The notes under the pieces: model-generated
Seen by the model: only the letters and a program-made list of their open reading frames with translations
What the model was told of the DNA's origin: nothing
The model's database searches: none
In this document: positions 43,691 to 54,858 of the stretch, in pieces
How the letters are laid out: the number at the start of each line of letters is the position of its first letter
How positions within the stretch are numbered: the first letter of the stretch is position 1
Position numbers and translations under genes: made by a program
Assembly (NCBI GenBank): GCA_963921195.1
Contig: OY992537.1
Location: 82,783,287-82,847,286 of the forward strand
Direction: 5' to 3'
Source: Pegoplata infirma
Taxonomy: Eukaryota > Arthropoda > Insecta > Diptera > Anthomyiidae
Length of the DNA stretch: 64,000 bases

Positions 43691-43828
43691 AATAGACTCT
43701 GAGACATTTTTCATATTGAAAAATTCTGATATTTTCTGAGCCATTTTTCGTATTGAAAAATATCTCAGATTTGTGGAGAAAAATTCTGAGATCCTGAGAC
43801 CCTGTGACATTTTGCATATAGAAGAATT
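43691..43828. repeat. 35-bp TCTCAGATTCTGAGA repeat, fragment
   Basis: Units ACTCTGAGACATTTTTCATA and TTTCTGAGCCATTTTTCGTA lie between the A-rich repeat and the foldback element. Confidence 0.6.
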
Positions 43829-44694
43829 ACACCGCCCAACAAATCGAAGGTTTTTGACTCCGGTTTGAAGTTTGATAGAAAATTTTTAAAGATTTTGACT
43901 CGCTGATTCCAAATCTGTGCTCCAAATTTTTCAATCACGTCTAGAGTTTAATTAATTCGCGGTTGAAAATGCGAAAAAACGCGATTTTTGCATTTTTTGA
44001 AAGCCTGCACAGCAGCCACTGAGTGGAATAAAAATCTGGTATAAAGCGTTAGAGTAGAATTGAACTATGATCTCAAATATATGATCAACAAAATTTGAAG
44101 TTGTTGCACTATTATTGGCCAAACATGTATTTTAAAAACACACAAAAAGGCTCTAAAACCAAAAACAGATGATCAATCTTTAATGTGATGAGCTCTTAAT
44201 TTAGGCAAAAGTTCATTCTTTCTTATAGACTTTTAAACCTATTAAAGATATCTTCCGGTTTGTACGAAAAATAACACAGAAAACTTAAATTTGTAAAATA
44301 GTTATTTTTTTAGTTTTTCTTTGAAAAATATAAAAAAAAAACTAAGGTATCTAACTTATCTTTTTTAAAAAAATGATAATTTTAAAAAAGTCATTTGAAA
44401 ACGCAATTGTAACCCAACCAAACGCAATAATTAGAAAAAAATTGTTTTCTATGTTGGAGACCAAAGACAAATTATACTTTTGCGCTTTATACCAGATTTG
44501 TATTCCACTCAATGGCTGTTGTGCAGGCTTTCAAATAATTCAAAAATCGTAATTTTTCGCATTTTCAACCATGAATAACTAAAAATCTGGACGTGATAGA
44601 AAAATTTGAAGAGAACAGATTTGGAATCAGGAGATCAAAGTCTACTAAAATTGATCACCAGAATTCAAACTGGAAAATGAGTGTTGAGCGGTGT
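43829..44694. mobile_element. Foldback element (GCGGTGTTAT family), 866 bp
   Basis: Outer ends ACACCGCCCAACA (left) and TGTTGAGCGGTGT (right). The arms pair over about 350 bases: GATTCCAAATCTGTGCTCCA with its inverse near 44,620, CGGTTGAAAATGCG with CGCATTTTCAACC, GCCTGCACAGCAGCCACTGA with its inverse near 44,520, and CTGGTATAAAGCG with CGCTTTATACCAG. The centre is near 44,270. No ORF or target duplication was seen. Related copies are at 35.7 kb and, as fragments, 12.5 and possibly 30.1 kb. Confidence 0.85.
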
Positions 44695-44709
44695 TATCAC
44701 ATTCTAACA

Positions 44710-45712
44710 CAATGGTTCTTAAACGGAGGGTCGCGACCCCCTAGGGGGTCGCGGAAGAGTTTCAGGGGGGTCGCGAACAAATTTGTTGAAACCTTAAATT
44801 TTGGTAAATTTAACACATATTTTTTTTAATTGTTGTGTTAGAAATTTATAGAAATACTTTTATTAAAAAAAAAATCCATCACTTAAGGTCCCTCCGTAAT
44901 CACTGTGCAGCTCTTAATTTTCTGGATTCCCAACACTTATTTGTGAAATGTTTTTGCTGAGTCTGGGATCTGACAGTTCGTTTTATATTAACTTTTTGAT
45001 ACTGATTCCGAATCTGGGTTTCAAATTTTTCTAGTATGTTAGGTTTTTGAGAAAATTAAAGGCAAAGTTGACAAAAACGTATTCTTGTGCATTTTAAAGA
45101 GCTTTGTTTGTGAAATTTTCGGATGCGTCTGTGATCTGGCTACTTTTTTCGACTTACTTTTTAATGCAGATTCCAAATTTTTGATCCGAATATCGGATCT
45201 AGATTTAATTGAATAAAATTTCGATTAATACCAAACATTTGTACATAATTTTGAAAAATGAACAATCATAACTCCAAATTGGACTTTAAATGCTTTCTTG
45301 GTAAACATTTCTTCATTTCTGATCAGGTTTATTAACTGCCGTTTTTTCATTTATTTCGGAAATAAAAAATCGATGAAGATAGTAAGTTTTGATAAAAAAT
45401 GCCGTAGTTAGGGACCTGGTTTCCAAATTTTTGAGAAAATTGAGGTTAAAGTTCACAAAAATTGTGTTGTTGGTTTATTTTTAGAAGTTTTTTACTGGAA
45501 ATTTTTGGTATGCGTCTTGGATCTGACCACACGGTTTCGATTAATATTTTAATGCTGCTTATGAAATTGATTTCCAAATTTTTCCATTAATTTAGGTTTT
45601 TAAAAAAAAACTGATGTCAAAGTTCACGTTAGTATTTTTTTACGTTGGGGGGTCGCGAAAAATTTAAAATATTGAAAAGGGGTCGCAATGCAAAAGTTAG
45701 TGAGAAGCTCTG
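44710..45712. mobile_element. hAT-type element with CAATGGTTCTTAAAC end
   Basis: Flanked by a perfect 8-bp duplication TTCTAACA (44,702-44,709 and 45,713-45,720). Ends are CAATGGTTCTTAAACGG and the inverse of CAGAGCTTCTCACTAAC, a form common in hAT elements (CAGNGGTTCTCAA). GGGTCGCGACCCCC-type palindromes sit next to the left end and GGGGTCGC words next to the right. The body repeats a phrase like GATTCCNAATCTGNNTTTCAAATTTTTC two or three times, shared with the foldback family. No transposase. Confidence 0.88.
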
Positions 45713-45720
45713 TTCTAACA

Positions 45721-45826
45721 CATTTTCCGTACCGAAAAAAAACTGTCTCAAATTCGTATAGATTTTTCCGATTCTGAATCATTTTTCGTAAAGAAAATAT
45801 TCAGATAATGAGACGTTTTTAGTATA
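45721..45826. repeat. 35-bp TCTCAGATTCTGAGA repeat, fragment
   Basis: About three units (ATTCTGAATCATTTTTCGTA, CAGATAATGAGACGTTTTTA), interrupted by the following MITE. Confidence 0.55.
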
Positions 45827-46634
45827 CCCAGCAGAAATAAATCGAGATTTCGGCGACACAGCATCTGTTTATTGCATACCGTAGCGCATCCAAAGAGCGC
45901 TCTTAGGGATGCAGTAAAAGGAAGGGGAAAAAATTTTAATTTTTTTTTAAGATTTTTTATATAAAACTTATAATGTGTAATTATTTTTTGATAAAATTTC
46001 ACACTTGCTTTCCTTTTTAATATTTTTAACACTTTTTGAATAAAAAAACATGAGTTTTAGACAAAGACACATGATTTGACTGCATCATTATTGCGCATTA
46101 ATCAGCGCTGCAAAGAGCGCTTCAATCATAGCATCTTTGACCGCTGTTCCCAAAAAAAATCCCATAAAAAATGTGAAAATGAAAATGTCCGATATTTTTT
46201 TGATGTTCACTTCCGATTTTTTTTTTTTTCATTTTGTTTCACATAAATAAAGTTTTGTAAAGTAAAACGAATGAATTTTTTTGTTATATTTTTTTAAATT
46301 TTAGTTATTTGATTTCAACTTTGAATTTACAGCATCTTTATTCTGCTTAAATCAGCTCTACAAAGATACATGAATTCACTGCATCTTTAATCTGCTTAAA
46401 TCAGCGCTAAAAAGATACATGAATTTACAGCATCTTTATTCTGCTTAAATCAGCGCTCTAAAGACACGTGATTTCAGTGCATCTAAAGAGTGCTGTTTCT
46501 GTGTATCCAACTAGCGCTCTAAAGTGGGACATCGCCTTAGGGAATCATGCATGAATTCAGCGCAATTGGATGCGCTCCTTTACTCAAGTTCCCCTTCCAA
46601 AAGCTGCTGAACGTTCAGCAAAATTTCTGCTGGG
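45827..46634. mobile_element. CCCAGCA MITE, copy 1, with a 49-bp internal tandem
   Basis: Ends CCCAGCAGAAAT and ATTTCTGCTGGG, flanked by TA (45,825-45,826 and 46,635-46,636). A TA target suggests a Tc1/mariner-like source. Inside, about 46,329-46,500 holds three to four tandem units of about 49 bases with GCATCTTTATTCTGCTTAAA and TCAGCGCTCTAAAGA. More GCGCTC words lie in both flanking halves. No ORF. Confidence 0.8.
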
Positions 46635-46636
46635 TA

Positions 46637-46800
46637 GACAAATTTTTTGATTTTAAGACATTTTTCATATAGGAAAAGTCTCAAAAAAATATAAAATAAT
46701 AATAAAAAAAAATCTCCTTTCTATTTTTTAAATGAAAAAATTTACTGATTCTGAGACATTTTTTTTAAAAAATGTTCTGAAATTCACAATATTTTTTGTC
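46637..46800. repeat. 35-bp TCTCAGATTCTGAGA repeat, fragment
   Basis: The array resumes after the MITE (GATTTTAAGACATTTTTCATATAGG, TGATTCTGAGACATTTTT) and fades at about 46,800. Confidence 0.55.
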
Positions 46801-46854
46801 GATAAAAATTTTCCAATAGATATTTTGCAATTTTTCTGCTGATCACAAGTTTAT

Positions 46855-49800
46855 TTAAATGTGGCAGTGTAGCATGTAACGAAGTGATTTTACGTGGTCG
46901 ATGTTAACGGAGGCAGATATGAAGCGGTTGCACGCGTATACTCCAGCCTTATAGCTCGTCGATTGGGGGGGTTCAGTGCTTCACTGCAACCAGTACCACA
47001 CAGCTACCGTATAAATATTTTTATTTCGCGTGCAGGATAGAAAAAGACAGAGACAAAGAAACCGTAGAAGGAAAATTAAGAAAAAATATAAAAACCAATA
47101 AAACATGAATAAAATGCTAAATCTTTAACTTGCGACAGATACAAGGTGGAAATGTATCCGCGACTTTGCCCACCCATCCATGATCCAAAATAAATAAACC
47201 CTACTAAAATTATATTTAAGGATCCCACTTTGACTACCACAATAACCCTACCTCAGATCAAAATCAAACAGATTCTTTAAAATTTAGCACAAATCCATTA
47301 TGATTTTATTAACAAAAATTCATACAAAACTATTCTTAAAATAAATTATTATAAAAAAACCGAAATTAAGAAACATTTAACCCGACAAATAAATCATCGA
47401 ATTTAACGAAAAAGAAAATAAAATATAATAAAAAAAAATAAAGGAAATCAAAACGAAAACAAAATTAAAATTCAATTTTTAAAATTAGAAATATAAAAAA
47501 AATTGAATAACATAATAATAAAAATAAAACGAATATTAAAAAGGGTTAGTAAATAAATTAATAAAAATAAAACTTAAATATGAAATAATTAAATGTGTTT
47601 CAAAAATTTCCTCAACCCGTTAAAATTCTTAATTTCTTCAAACTAAAGCAAATAACATTAATTTAATTACTTTAAACTTTTACCATTAAAAAAAAAAAAT
47701 TTTATTAAAAACAAATGTAACACCGTTGGTCATGTTAATCATCAAAATATCTTGAGTTCAAAGAACTTTAATTTTTATTAAAATTTTGAAGAAATTAAGA
47801 ATGTAAACAAAAATTGCAAATAATAAAAAACAGTAAGAAGAAGAATAAAATGAAAATAAAGAGAGTTTAAATGCACTTACATTGCTGAATCACAAAGCTG
47901 CTCCTTCGCCGAAAGATCTTTCGATGAGGTTGTAAGCTGTTCTCTTCCAAAACAATGCGCTCTTACTTTCTCTTTAGTTGAACCAAATTTAAGAGAAGTC
48001 TTACTAACACTTTAAAAACAAAATTTATTAATTGAGAATAATCTCTTTGAGTGATTAATATTTTGAAACACTGATTTTACATTAATAAGAGATATTTATG
48101 AAATATTTAAATCAAAATTAAAACTCTTTCAAACACACTACCAAAAGATTTAACTTCACCAAATATCGTACTCAGACACACAATTTTAAATATTGAAACA
48201 CTGTTATTGACAGAAAATGTCGTGGGTGTTCAATTCTGTTAATAACAGAATTGACAATTTTGCTAATATAAAAAAAAACAAATATGTTAAAATGTGTGTT
48301 CAATTTTAGACCATGCAAAATAAAACCGTACGATCTTTGGCATAGAAAAACTATATAAAAAAAAATTTAGTAAAGAAAACAATAACAATAATAAAAAAAA
48401 ACGAAAAATAATGTAAAACAAAATAAATTCTTTAGCAAATTTTGAAAAATAATTTTACACCAAGGCACAAAAAAAAAAAAAATTCGCTATATTTAATAAA
48501 AACTAAAATTTCGATAATTTAATAAATTAACTACTTTGTTTAAATTTCAAAAAAAAAAAAAAAAAAAATTGAATTTATTTTGCTTTATCAAAATTTTTTT
48601 TGCTTTTTGCACACTGTAGATTTTAACACTTATCTTTTCAAATTTTAAATTTTAAACACTGGTTGTTAGTATGTTAAATTTTATGTTGTTTTTTTATGTA
48701 TGCGTATGTTTGTTATTGTATGTTTTACTTCCGTGTAAATTAAAAATAAAAAAAAAAAATTATGTTCTGATCACTGAATCACGATTTTAAAATTTTTATG
48801 CAAACCAAAAATAATATGGAAAACTCAAGTTAAATTTTCCGTGCTTTTCAAGGGATTTTCCTGACGATTTCAGCAACACTTTATGGAAATTAAAATAAAA
48901 GGATTACTCCTACATTAAAATTGTTCATCCCCTTCCACAAATAGTTTACCGACGGCAAAACCAATATCGAAAACGTAGTAACGTTGACCGAACCGCACTT
49001 TAACACTTTATTTTTATACTGATGTTGCAAATCTAAACCAAGGAGAGAGAGCAAGTAAAAACAAAAGCTTTTGATTCCTCGCTTGATCGTTGATGCTACG
49101 AATTTAGCTATTGCCTGCAGGTTGTTGTATTTTACACAAGGTGCCAACTCTAATAAAACAAAAAGGTTTTATAAGAATTTTTATATAAAATGATTAATTA
49201 AATAAAAATAAATAAATTACCACTTAGGGATGGCACCAACGGGATAAATGACACAAAATAAGTCCCGCCAAAATCAAAAATGAAGCCAATTAGAAGAAAA
49301 GGGAATAAAATATGTAATCTAAAACCAACAAAAAAAAATGTATTTTAACCAAGTGGGAAAAAAAAATAATAAGTCAATTTGGTCGTTTAGGACATACCTT
49401 TTTATAAAAAAAAAGTTAGCCAAATTTAATTGGGAAAAACTAAAATAACCAAAATTCACTCTGACAAGAAATTAGCCTCTTGTGTGAGATTAGTTTTTCT
49501 TCCTTTTTTTCTTGTAGCAAAATCTGAGCAACTAAAACAAAAAAAAAATTATGTTCGTTTATTACACGAAAATATAAAGTAATATATTTTACAAAAAGAA
49601 AAATTTTGTAAAATATGTATAAAAAAATGAAAATACTCACAGAAAAACAAAAAAAAAATATATCGATGAAAAATCAAATCGATTCCCAATTAAAATGAGA
49701 AAATTTCTTATTCAAATAAAAAAATTGGTATAAAAAAAAACTTAAACTTTAAAATTTTTTTCCCACTTTCACTTTTTAATTAAAGAAAAACTTTATAATG

Positions 49801-50200
49801 CTGGATAAACTATACACTTTTCACAACGGCTTCTGGACTTTACAATGACCAAGATACTTGCCTCTTGCTACCAAGAAACCTCGTATCTAGCTACGCGCTT
49901 CGGCGCGCCATAAAATTTAACGTTTTATTTCCAAAAATTAAGGAAAATATCAACATAACAATACGATAAATGTCATTACCACAAAGTGTAGCAACAACTA
50001 TCAAAGTTGCTACTGACTTACAGATGGCAGTAAACACAATAAATAAAAAGTTATAGCAACAATAATTGGCGGATATATTTAAAAAAAATAAGAATAGATA
50101 GATACATTCTATTTATTTCCTGTATCTTGTAAAAAAAAAATAAAAAAATAAAAAAAAGTATTTTTTTCCCGATGCAAGCGCCATTACAGCAGCGGCTTTA
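46855..50200. other. Repeat-poor region with GC-richer islands, unexplained
   Basis: About 3.3 kb without any of the repeats seen elsewhere in the window. Less AT-rich islands lie at about 46,860-47,060, 47,880-48,010, 48,900-49,150 and 49,790-50,030, separated by A-rich DNA (47,060-47,600 is strongly A-biased on the plus strand). On the minus strand some island edges resemble splice sites: TTTTTGTTTTATTAG before 49,150 and AATGTAAGT near 47,880. They could be non-coding exons of a host transcript or remains of an LTR element. I cannot assign a product. Confidence 0.3.
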
Positions 50201-50890
50201 AATAAAGTCGAGAGAAAAGCTAGTCAATAATGTTCATGTTTCATAATTTGCTTGGTCAGTCGCATTTACCTTTTAAAGGTGTCTTGTTCAAGAATTTAAA
50301 TTCACACAACATTTTTTCATATCAAAAATTTTTGTTTGTATTTGTTCAATATTTTGAAATTTTTTTATATTTTCGGAAAAAGGAGAGTTTTATGTTTTAC
50401 CTCATCCAGCGTGATCCAGCTGCATTTTTTATAAAGCTTTTAAGCAAGCGATGATTTTTTGCAAAATTTAAAACTCACGAAAAAATAGGACTAATATTCG
50501 GGATATGCTTCAAATATTTTTGTAATTAATAGCTGTACTGTATTTTCCGTAACTGATATTACACAAATTTTACTTGAGAAGCACAAAAAGGATTTAAATA
50601 GGCCATACTAGAAAAAACTATACACTAAAAGTAGGTCGATATTACTGGAATTGACTGTAATGCTCAGAAAGGCTTTTTATAATTTTTTTTAAAATCACTT
50701 TCGATTTTAGTGCCCTAAAGTAAAGAAAGCAATTAACTTTTTTCAAATGTAGCAAAAATTTGACTTAAGACGTTATTATTTTAGTGAGGCTCCACTGTAT
50801 TTTCAAAAATAATGAGGCTTCTATTTTTTAAATAATTTTTTTGAAATCTGCGAGCCTAAAAACATAAAATATTATGGCTTAGTACTTTCG
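50201..50890. other. AT-rich spacer, no gene seen
   Basis: The 74-codon open frame 50230-50454 has no recognisable motif. Nothing else is supported. Confidence 0.35.
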
Positions 50891-50894
50891 CCTA

Positions 50895-51667
50895 CACTCA
50901 AAAAAAAAAAAAAAATTGTAAAGTTACCAAAAAATCTCGTGATTTTACGAGGCTATTCTCGTAAAATAGGAGGTAGGTAAAATTCTCGTAGAATTACGAG
51001 GATTTCCTCGTAATTTGGAATGCGCCAAAAATTGGTAAAATAACCAATTTTATTGGTAAAAATATTTGTTTAAAACCGGAAAAATAAAAAAAAAAATGGT
51101 AAATTTACAAGAAAAAATGGTAAATATGTTTAAAAAAATGGTAAATTTACAAACCAAAATGGTAAATTTTCAAAAAAAAATTTTGGTAAATATATATCCT
51201 CGTAATAAATTTATTTTTGTAAAATAATTGTTTTTTTTTTTTTTTTGTAAATTAACTAGAATCCTCGTAATAAATTTTTTAAAATTTTGTCATCTTTTTT
51301 TAAAATATTTTTCAATAAAAAAAAAAATTAAAAAAAATTAAAAAAAAATGTTTTTTTTTTTTTTTTGTTAAACAACATACATTCTCGTATAACATAATTT
51401 TTGTAAAATAACATTTTTTTGTAATTCAACTACAATCCTCGTAATAAAAACTTTGTTGTAAAATTACAGTTTTTTTTTGTAAAATAACCTTTCAAAATGG
51501 TAGAATACAATTACGAAGAATTATGTAGAATTACCAATAAAACTGTAGTTCTCGTTTGAGAAAAATACAAGATTTTTTTTTTAAAAAACAAGGAAAATTG
51601 TTAAATATTGGTAGAACGGTATTACAAGGCATTTCACCAGGCGTTTTACCAGTTTATTTTTTGAGTG
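50895..51667. mobile_element. TA-target MITE with CACTCAAAAAA ends
   Basis: Flanked by TA (50,893-50,894 and 51,668-51,669), with ends CACTCAAAAAAAAA and the inverse TTTTTTGAGTG. Subterminal regions have many CTCGTAAAAT and TTACGAGG words. The core repeats TGGTAAATTTACA and CCTCGTAATAAA. No ORF. The ends recall the CACT-ended element at 22,548, but the interiors differ. Confidence 0.75.
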
Positions 51668-51669
51668 TA

Positions 51670-52170
51670 CTTAATTCTGGAATCGGAACCACAGTTAGCT
51701 AGGGATTAAAGTTTTAAACTAAAAAAAAATGTTTTATACAAACCAAAACGTTGGAGGGTTTAAAATTGGGTGTGTAGTATTTTGGCCTTTGTTGCATGAA
51801 AAGGTTGATATATTTTTAGCAAAAAAACATTTTTGGAAAATCTACATGGATATCCTATTAAAATAAGCGAAGAGCTAAATTTTCAAAGTCTTATAACTTA
51901 CGAGAATTGTTTAAAAAAAGGTCCGACATTTGTTTTAAACCGCTCAAAACATTACGATCGGTCGTACTTTGTTTAAAATAATATGTGAGAAAAATTTTTT
52001 GCATTTTGATTCTGCAAAAAAGTTATTATAGAAGTTAATTGAGAAAAATCTTTATTTTAAGAGCTACAGGCAAATGAATCTATAACGGTTTTATAGCTCA
52101 TATATGAGTTCATACTGCTTGGCCTGTTTGCAACCTAGAAGCCCAGTTTCTGTACAGAATTAACTTTTTC
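51670..52170. other. AT-rich spacer
   Basis: No recognisable gene or repeat boundary. Confidence 0.35.
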
Positions 52171-52174
52171 TTCA

Positions 52175-52292
52175 AGTCAAGTATGAGCGAGGACCCCTTT
52201 CAAATTTGCCTAAATGTAACAGTATTAAAATACCTACTTTAATACTGTTACATTTAGGCAAATTTGAAAGGGGTCCTCGCTCATACTTGACT
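52175..52292. repeat. Perfect hairpin with 55-bp arms
   Basis: Positions 52,175-52,229 (AGTCAAGTATGAGCGAGGAC ... CAGTATTAAA) are exactly the reverse complement of 52,238-52,292, with an 8-base loop (ATACCTAC). I found no mismatch. The flanks do not show a target duplication. No ORF. Confidence 0.95.
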
Positions 52293-52480
52293 ACCATACT
52301 ACCTTTATAATTTAGACTAATAAATGTATTTGGTATTAATAAATAATCGTTTAAAGTTTTAACAGAAGCGGACCATTTTTATCTCTAGTCATACAAAGGA
52401 AGGTTTCCCGATGTTCACATAAATCTCCCAAAATACATAATAAAATTTTCATATAAATATCTATCATTGCATAACTCTTC

Positions 52481-52724
52481 CCAGCAAAATTTTCTGTTCC
52501 CAATAATCTGTTCCAGAACGCATCATTTTACCCTGCAACCGATTCTACTTAACATTCCAGAATCAATGATTTTTGTTTCAAATTGTCCCAAAAGCAATCG
52601 TTTTTTAGAGCAAGTAGTTTTTTTTAGAAAATTTTACATAGAAAATTTTGTTGTGATTACCATAGAATACATTCAAGAATCTGTTGAACCAGGAATTTGT
52701 TCCAAAAAATTTTCCTGGGTTTTA
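52481..52724. mobile_element. Short element with CCCAGCAAAATTTTCTG end
   Basis: The left CCCAGCAAAATTTTCTGTTCC and the right inverse of CCCAGGAAAATTTTTTGGAAC form imperfect terminal repeats around a core of about 200 bases. A diverged copy is at about 2,740-2,915. The ends resemble the CCCAGCA MITEs, but no TA duplication is seen. The open frame 52467-52790 crosses it by chance. Confidence 0.55.
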
Positions 52725-53368
52725 ATAACTATAAGGGTGGAAAATTTTAAAGTAATTTTATTTACTAAAATTCAAATGAACTATTGTTAATATGATGATT
52801 TATTCAGATTTTACTAAAAAAAAATCTGTGTTTCTGATATTAACAAATTATTTATTTTCTATGATTTTGCAACAAATAAACAATACAATGTAAAAAATTT
52901 ATGTGAATATCTGCTGAGTGTGTATATGTTTATGATTCATATTTCAAATTAAATACGCACCATTTAACATTCAAGGATGTTTATCAAACAAACAATGCGA
53001 AAAATGTTCAACCTCAGCATAAAATTTGAATATTTAAAATCAGGAGTAGTATGTCAAGCTACTAAGCGTTTCACCAAACAACCATTAAGCCAAGCATCAG
53101 ACAAACAGCAACTCTTTACACAACCCAAACTAGCAACAAAACAATGTAAGAGTGATCTATCAACGACTAAAAAAAAACAAAATATATAAGATTTTGCTCC
53201 CCGAGCATAGAACAAAAAACAAATATATATTGATACTTTGGCGAATAAACATGAATATATTTTAGCCAACACTGCTATGCAATTCCATTATTTCTACTAG
53301 TTTAACAAATGCTTAGGGTATTCAAAAAACCGTTTTTTTTAATCGTTATTTTAAAATGGTGCAGTATC
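52725..53368. other. AT-rich spacer, no gene seen
   Basis: Nothing recognisable. Small overlapping frames on both strands at 52977-53272 have no domain. Confidence 0.35.
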
Positions 53369-53369
53369 C

Positions 53370-54530
53370 TGTAGAAAAAGTCACAGATTCTGAAACATTT
53401 TTCGTATAGAAAAAGTCTCAGATTCTGAGACATTTTTCCTGCAGAAAATATTTCAGATTCTGAGATATTTTTCCTATCGAAAAAGTCTCTGATTCTTAGA
53501 CATTTTTCCTATAGAAAAAGTATCAGATTCTAGGACATTTTTCCTACAGAAAAAGTCTTAGATTCTGAGACATTTTCCTGTAGAAAAATTCTGTGATTCT
53601 GAGACATTTTTCCTATAGAAAAATTCTAATATTCTAAGACAGTTTTGCTACAGGAAATGTCTCAGATTCTAAGACATTTTTCCTGTAGAAATGTCCTTGA
53701 TTCTAAGACATTTTTCCTAAAGAAAGAATCTCAGATTCTGCGACATTTTTTTATGGAAAAGTCCTTTATTCTAAGACATATTTCCTATAGAAAAAGTCTC
53801 AGATTCTAAGACATTTTTCCTATAGAAAAGTCTCAGATTCTGAGAAATTTTTTTTGTAGAAAATGTTTCAGACATTTTTTTGTAGAAAAAGTTTCAGATT
53901 CTGCGACATTTTTCCAATAGAAAAAGTCTCAGATTCTGAGACATTTTTCCTATTAAAAAAGTCTCAGATTCTAATACATTTTTCCTATAGAAAAAGTCTC
54001 AGATTTTGAGACATTTTTCCTATAGAAAAAGTCTCAGGTTTTGAGACATTTTTTCTATAGAAAAAGTTTTAGATTCTGAGACATTTTTCCTATAGCAAAA
54101 GTCTCAGATTCTGAGATATTTTACCTGTGGAAAAAGTCTCAGGTTTTGAGACATTTTTTCTATAGAAAAACATTTTTCCTATAGGAAAAGTCTCAGATTC
54201 TGATACATTTTTCCAATAGAAAGTCTCAGACTCTGAGACATTTTTCCTTTAGAAAAAGTTTCCGATTCTAAGACAATTTTTTCCCAACGGAAAAATGTCT
54301 CAGGTTCTGAGACTTTTTCTAATAAAAATATGTGTCAGAATCTGATACTTTTTCTATAAAAAAAAATGTCTTAGAATAAATATTAGACTTTTATATGGAA
54401 AAAATGTCTCATAATCTGAGGGTTTTTCTAATGAAAAGATATCTCAGAATCTTATGTTTTTCTATGAAAAAAAAATCAGATTTTGAGGAATTTTTCTATG
54501 AGAAAAATGTCTCAGAATTTCCGTTTCATA
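53370..54530. repeat. Minisatellite of about 35 bp, AGTCTCAGATTCTGAGACATTTTTCC
   Basis: About 30 tandem units of roughly 33-37 bases. The unit is AGTCTCAGATTCTGAGAC followed by ATTTTTCCTATAGAAAA, and the core CTCAGATTCTGAG is a near-palindrome. Up to about 54,290 units run in one orientation; from about 54,290 to 54,530 they are inverted (AAAAATGTCTCAGAATCTGA), so the array has a head-to-head junction. Scattered pieces of the same unit occur at 40.8, 41.8, 43.2, 43.7, 45.7 and 46.7 kb. Confidence 0.92.
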
Positions 54531-54858
54531 TCTCCCCAGTTGGCAAAAAAAAAAAGTCACTGCTGACATACTGCTGACACACTCTTTATAAAATTGCTGA
54601 CATTTTCGGTCAATTTTTCAAAATTTAACCAAGGACATGTCAGCAGTTTGACAGCTGTTATCTGAAATCATTGTTGCTGGCCACGGCTACTGGTTGACAT
54701 TGCTGACCAACTGTTGAGTTGTCCTTGAGGATATTTGGACAAATTGTATGAAGATTTCAGTAATTTCATAAAGGTTGGCAATCATTATATCTGCGGATAT
54801 TTTTTTTCCGACTGGGTGTTGCTTAAAAATTTGGATTTATGGACACATTCTGCTAGTA
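54531..54858. other. Spacer with TGCTGACA words
   Basis: Contains several CTGCTGACA / TGTCAGCAG words (54,560-54,720), partly inverted, which may be a small decayed element. No gene. Confidence 0.35.

Noticed and set aside
48890..49147. 85-codon minus-strand frame as a host protein
   Set aside because: Contains no domain I recognise; the less AT-rich composition is interesting but could be a non-coding exon, so it is described within the island only.
49883..49920. CGCGC-TTCG-GCGCG hairpin as a terminator or ribozyme
   Set aside because: A stable small hairpin but with no following U-run or conserved catalytic core, and eukaryotic context; noted only as part of the unexplained island.
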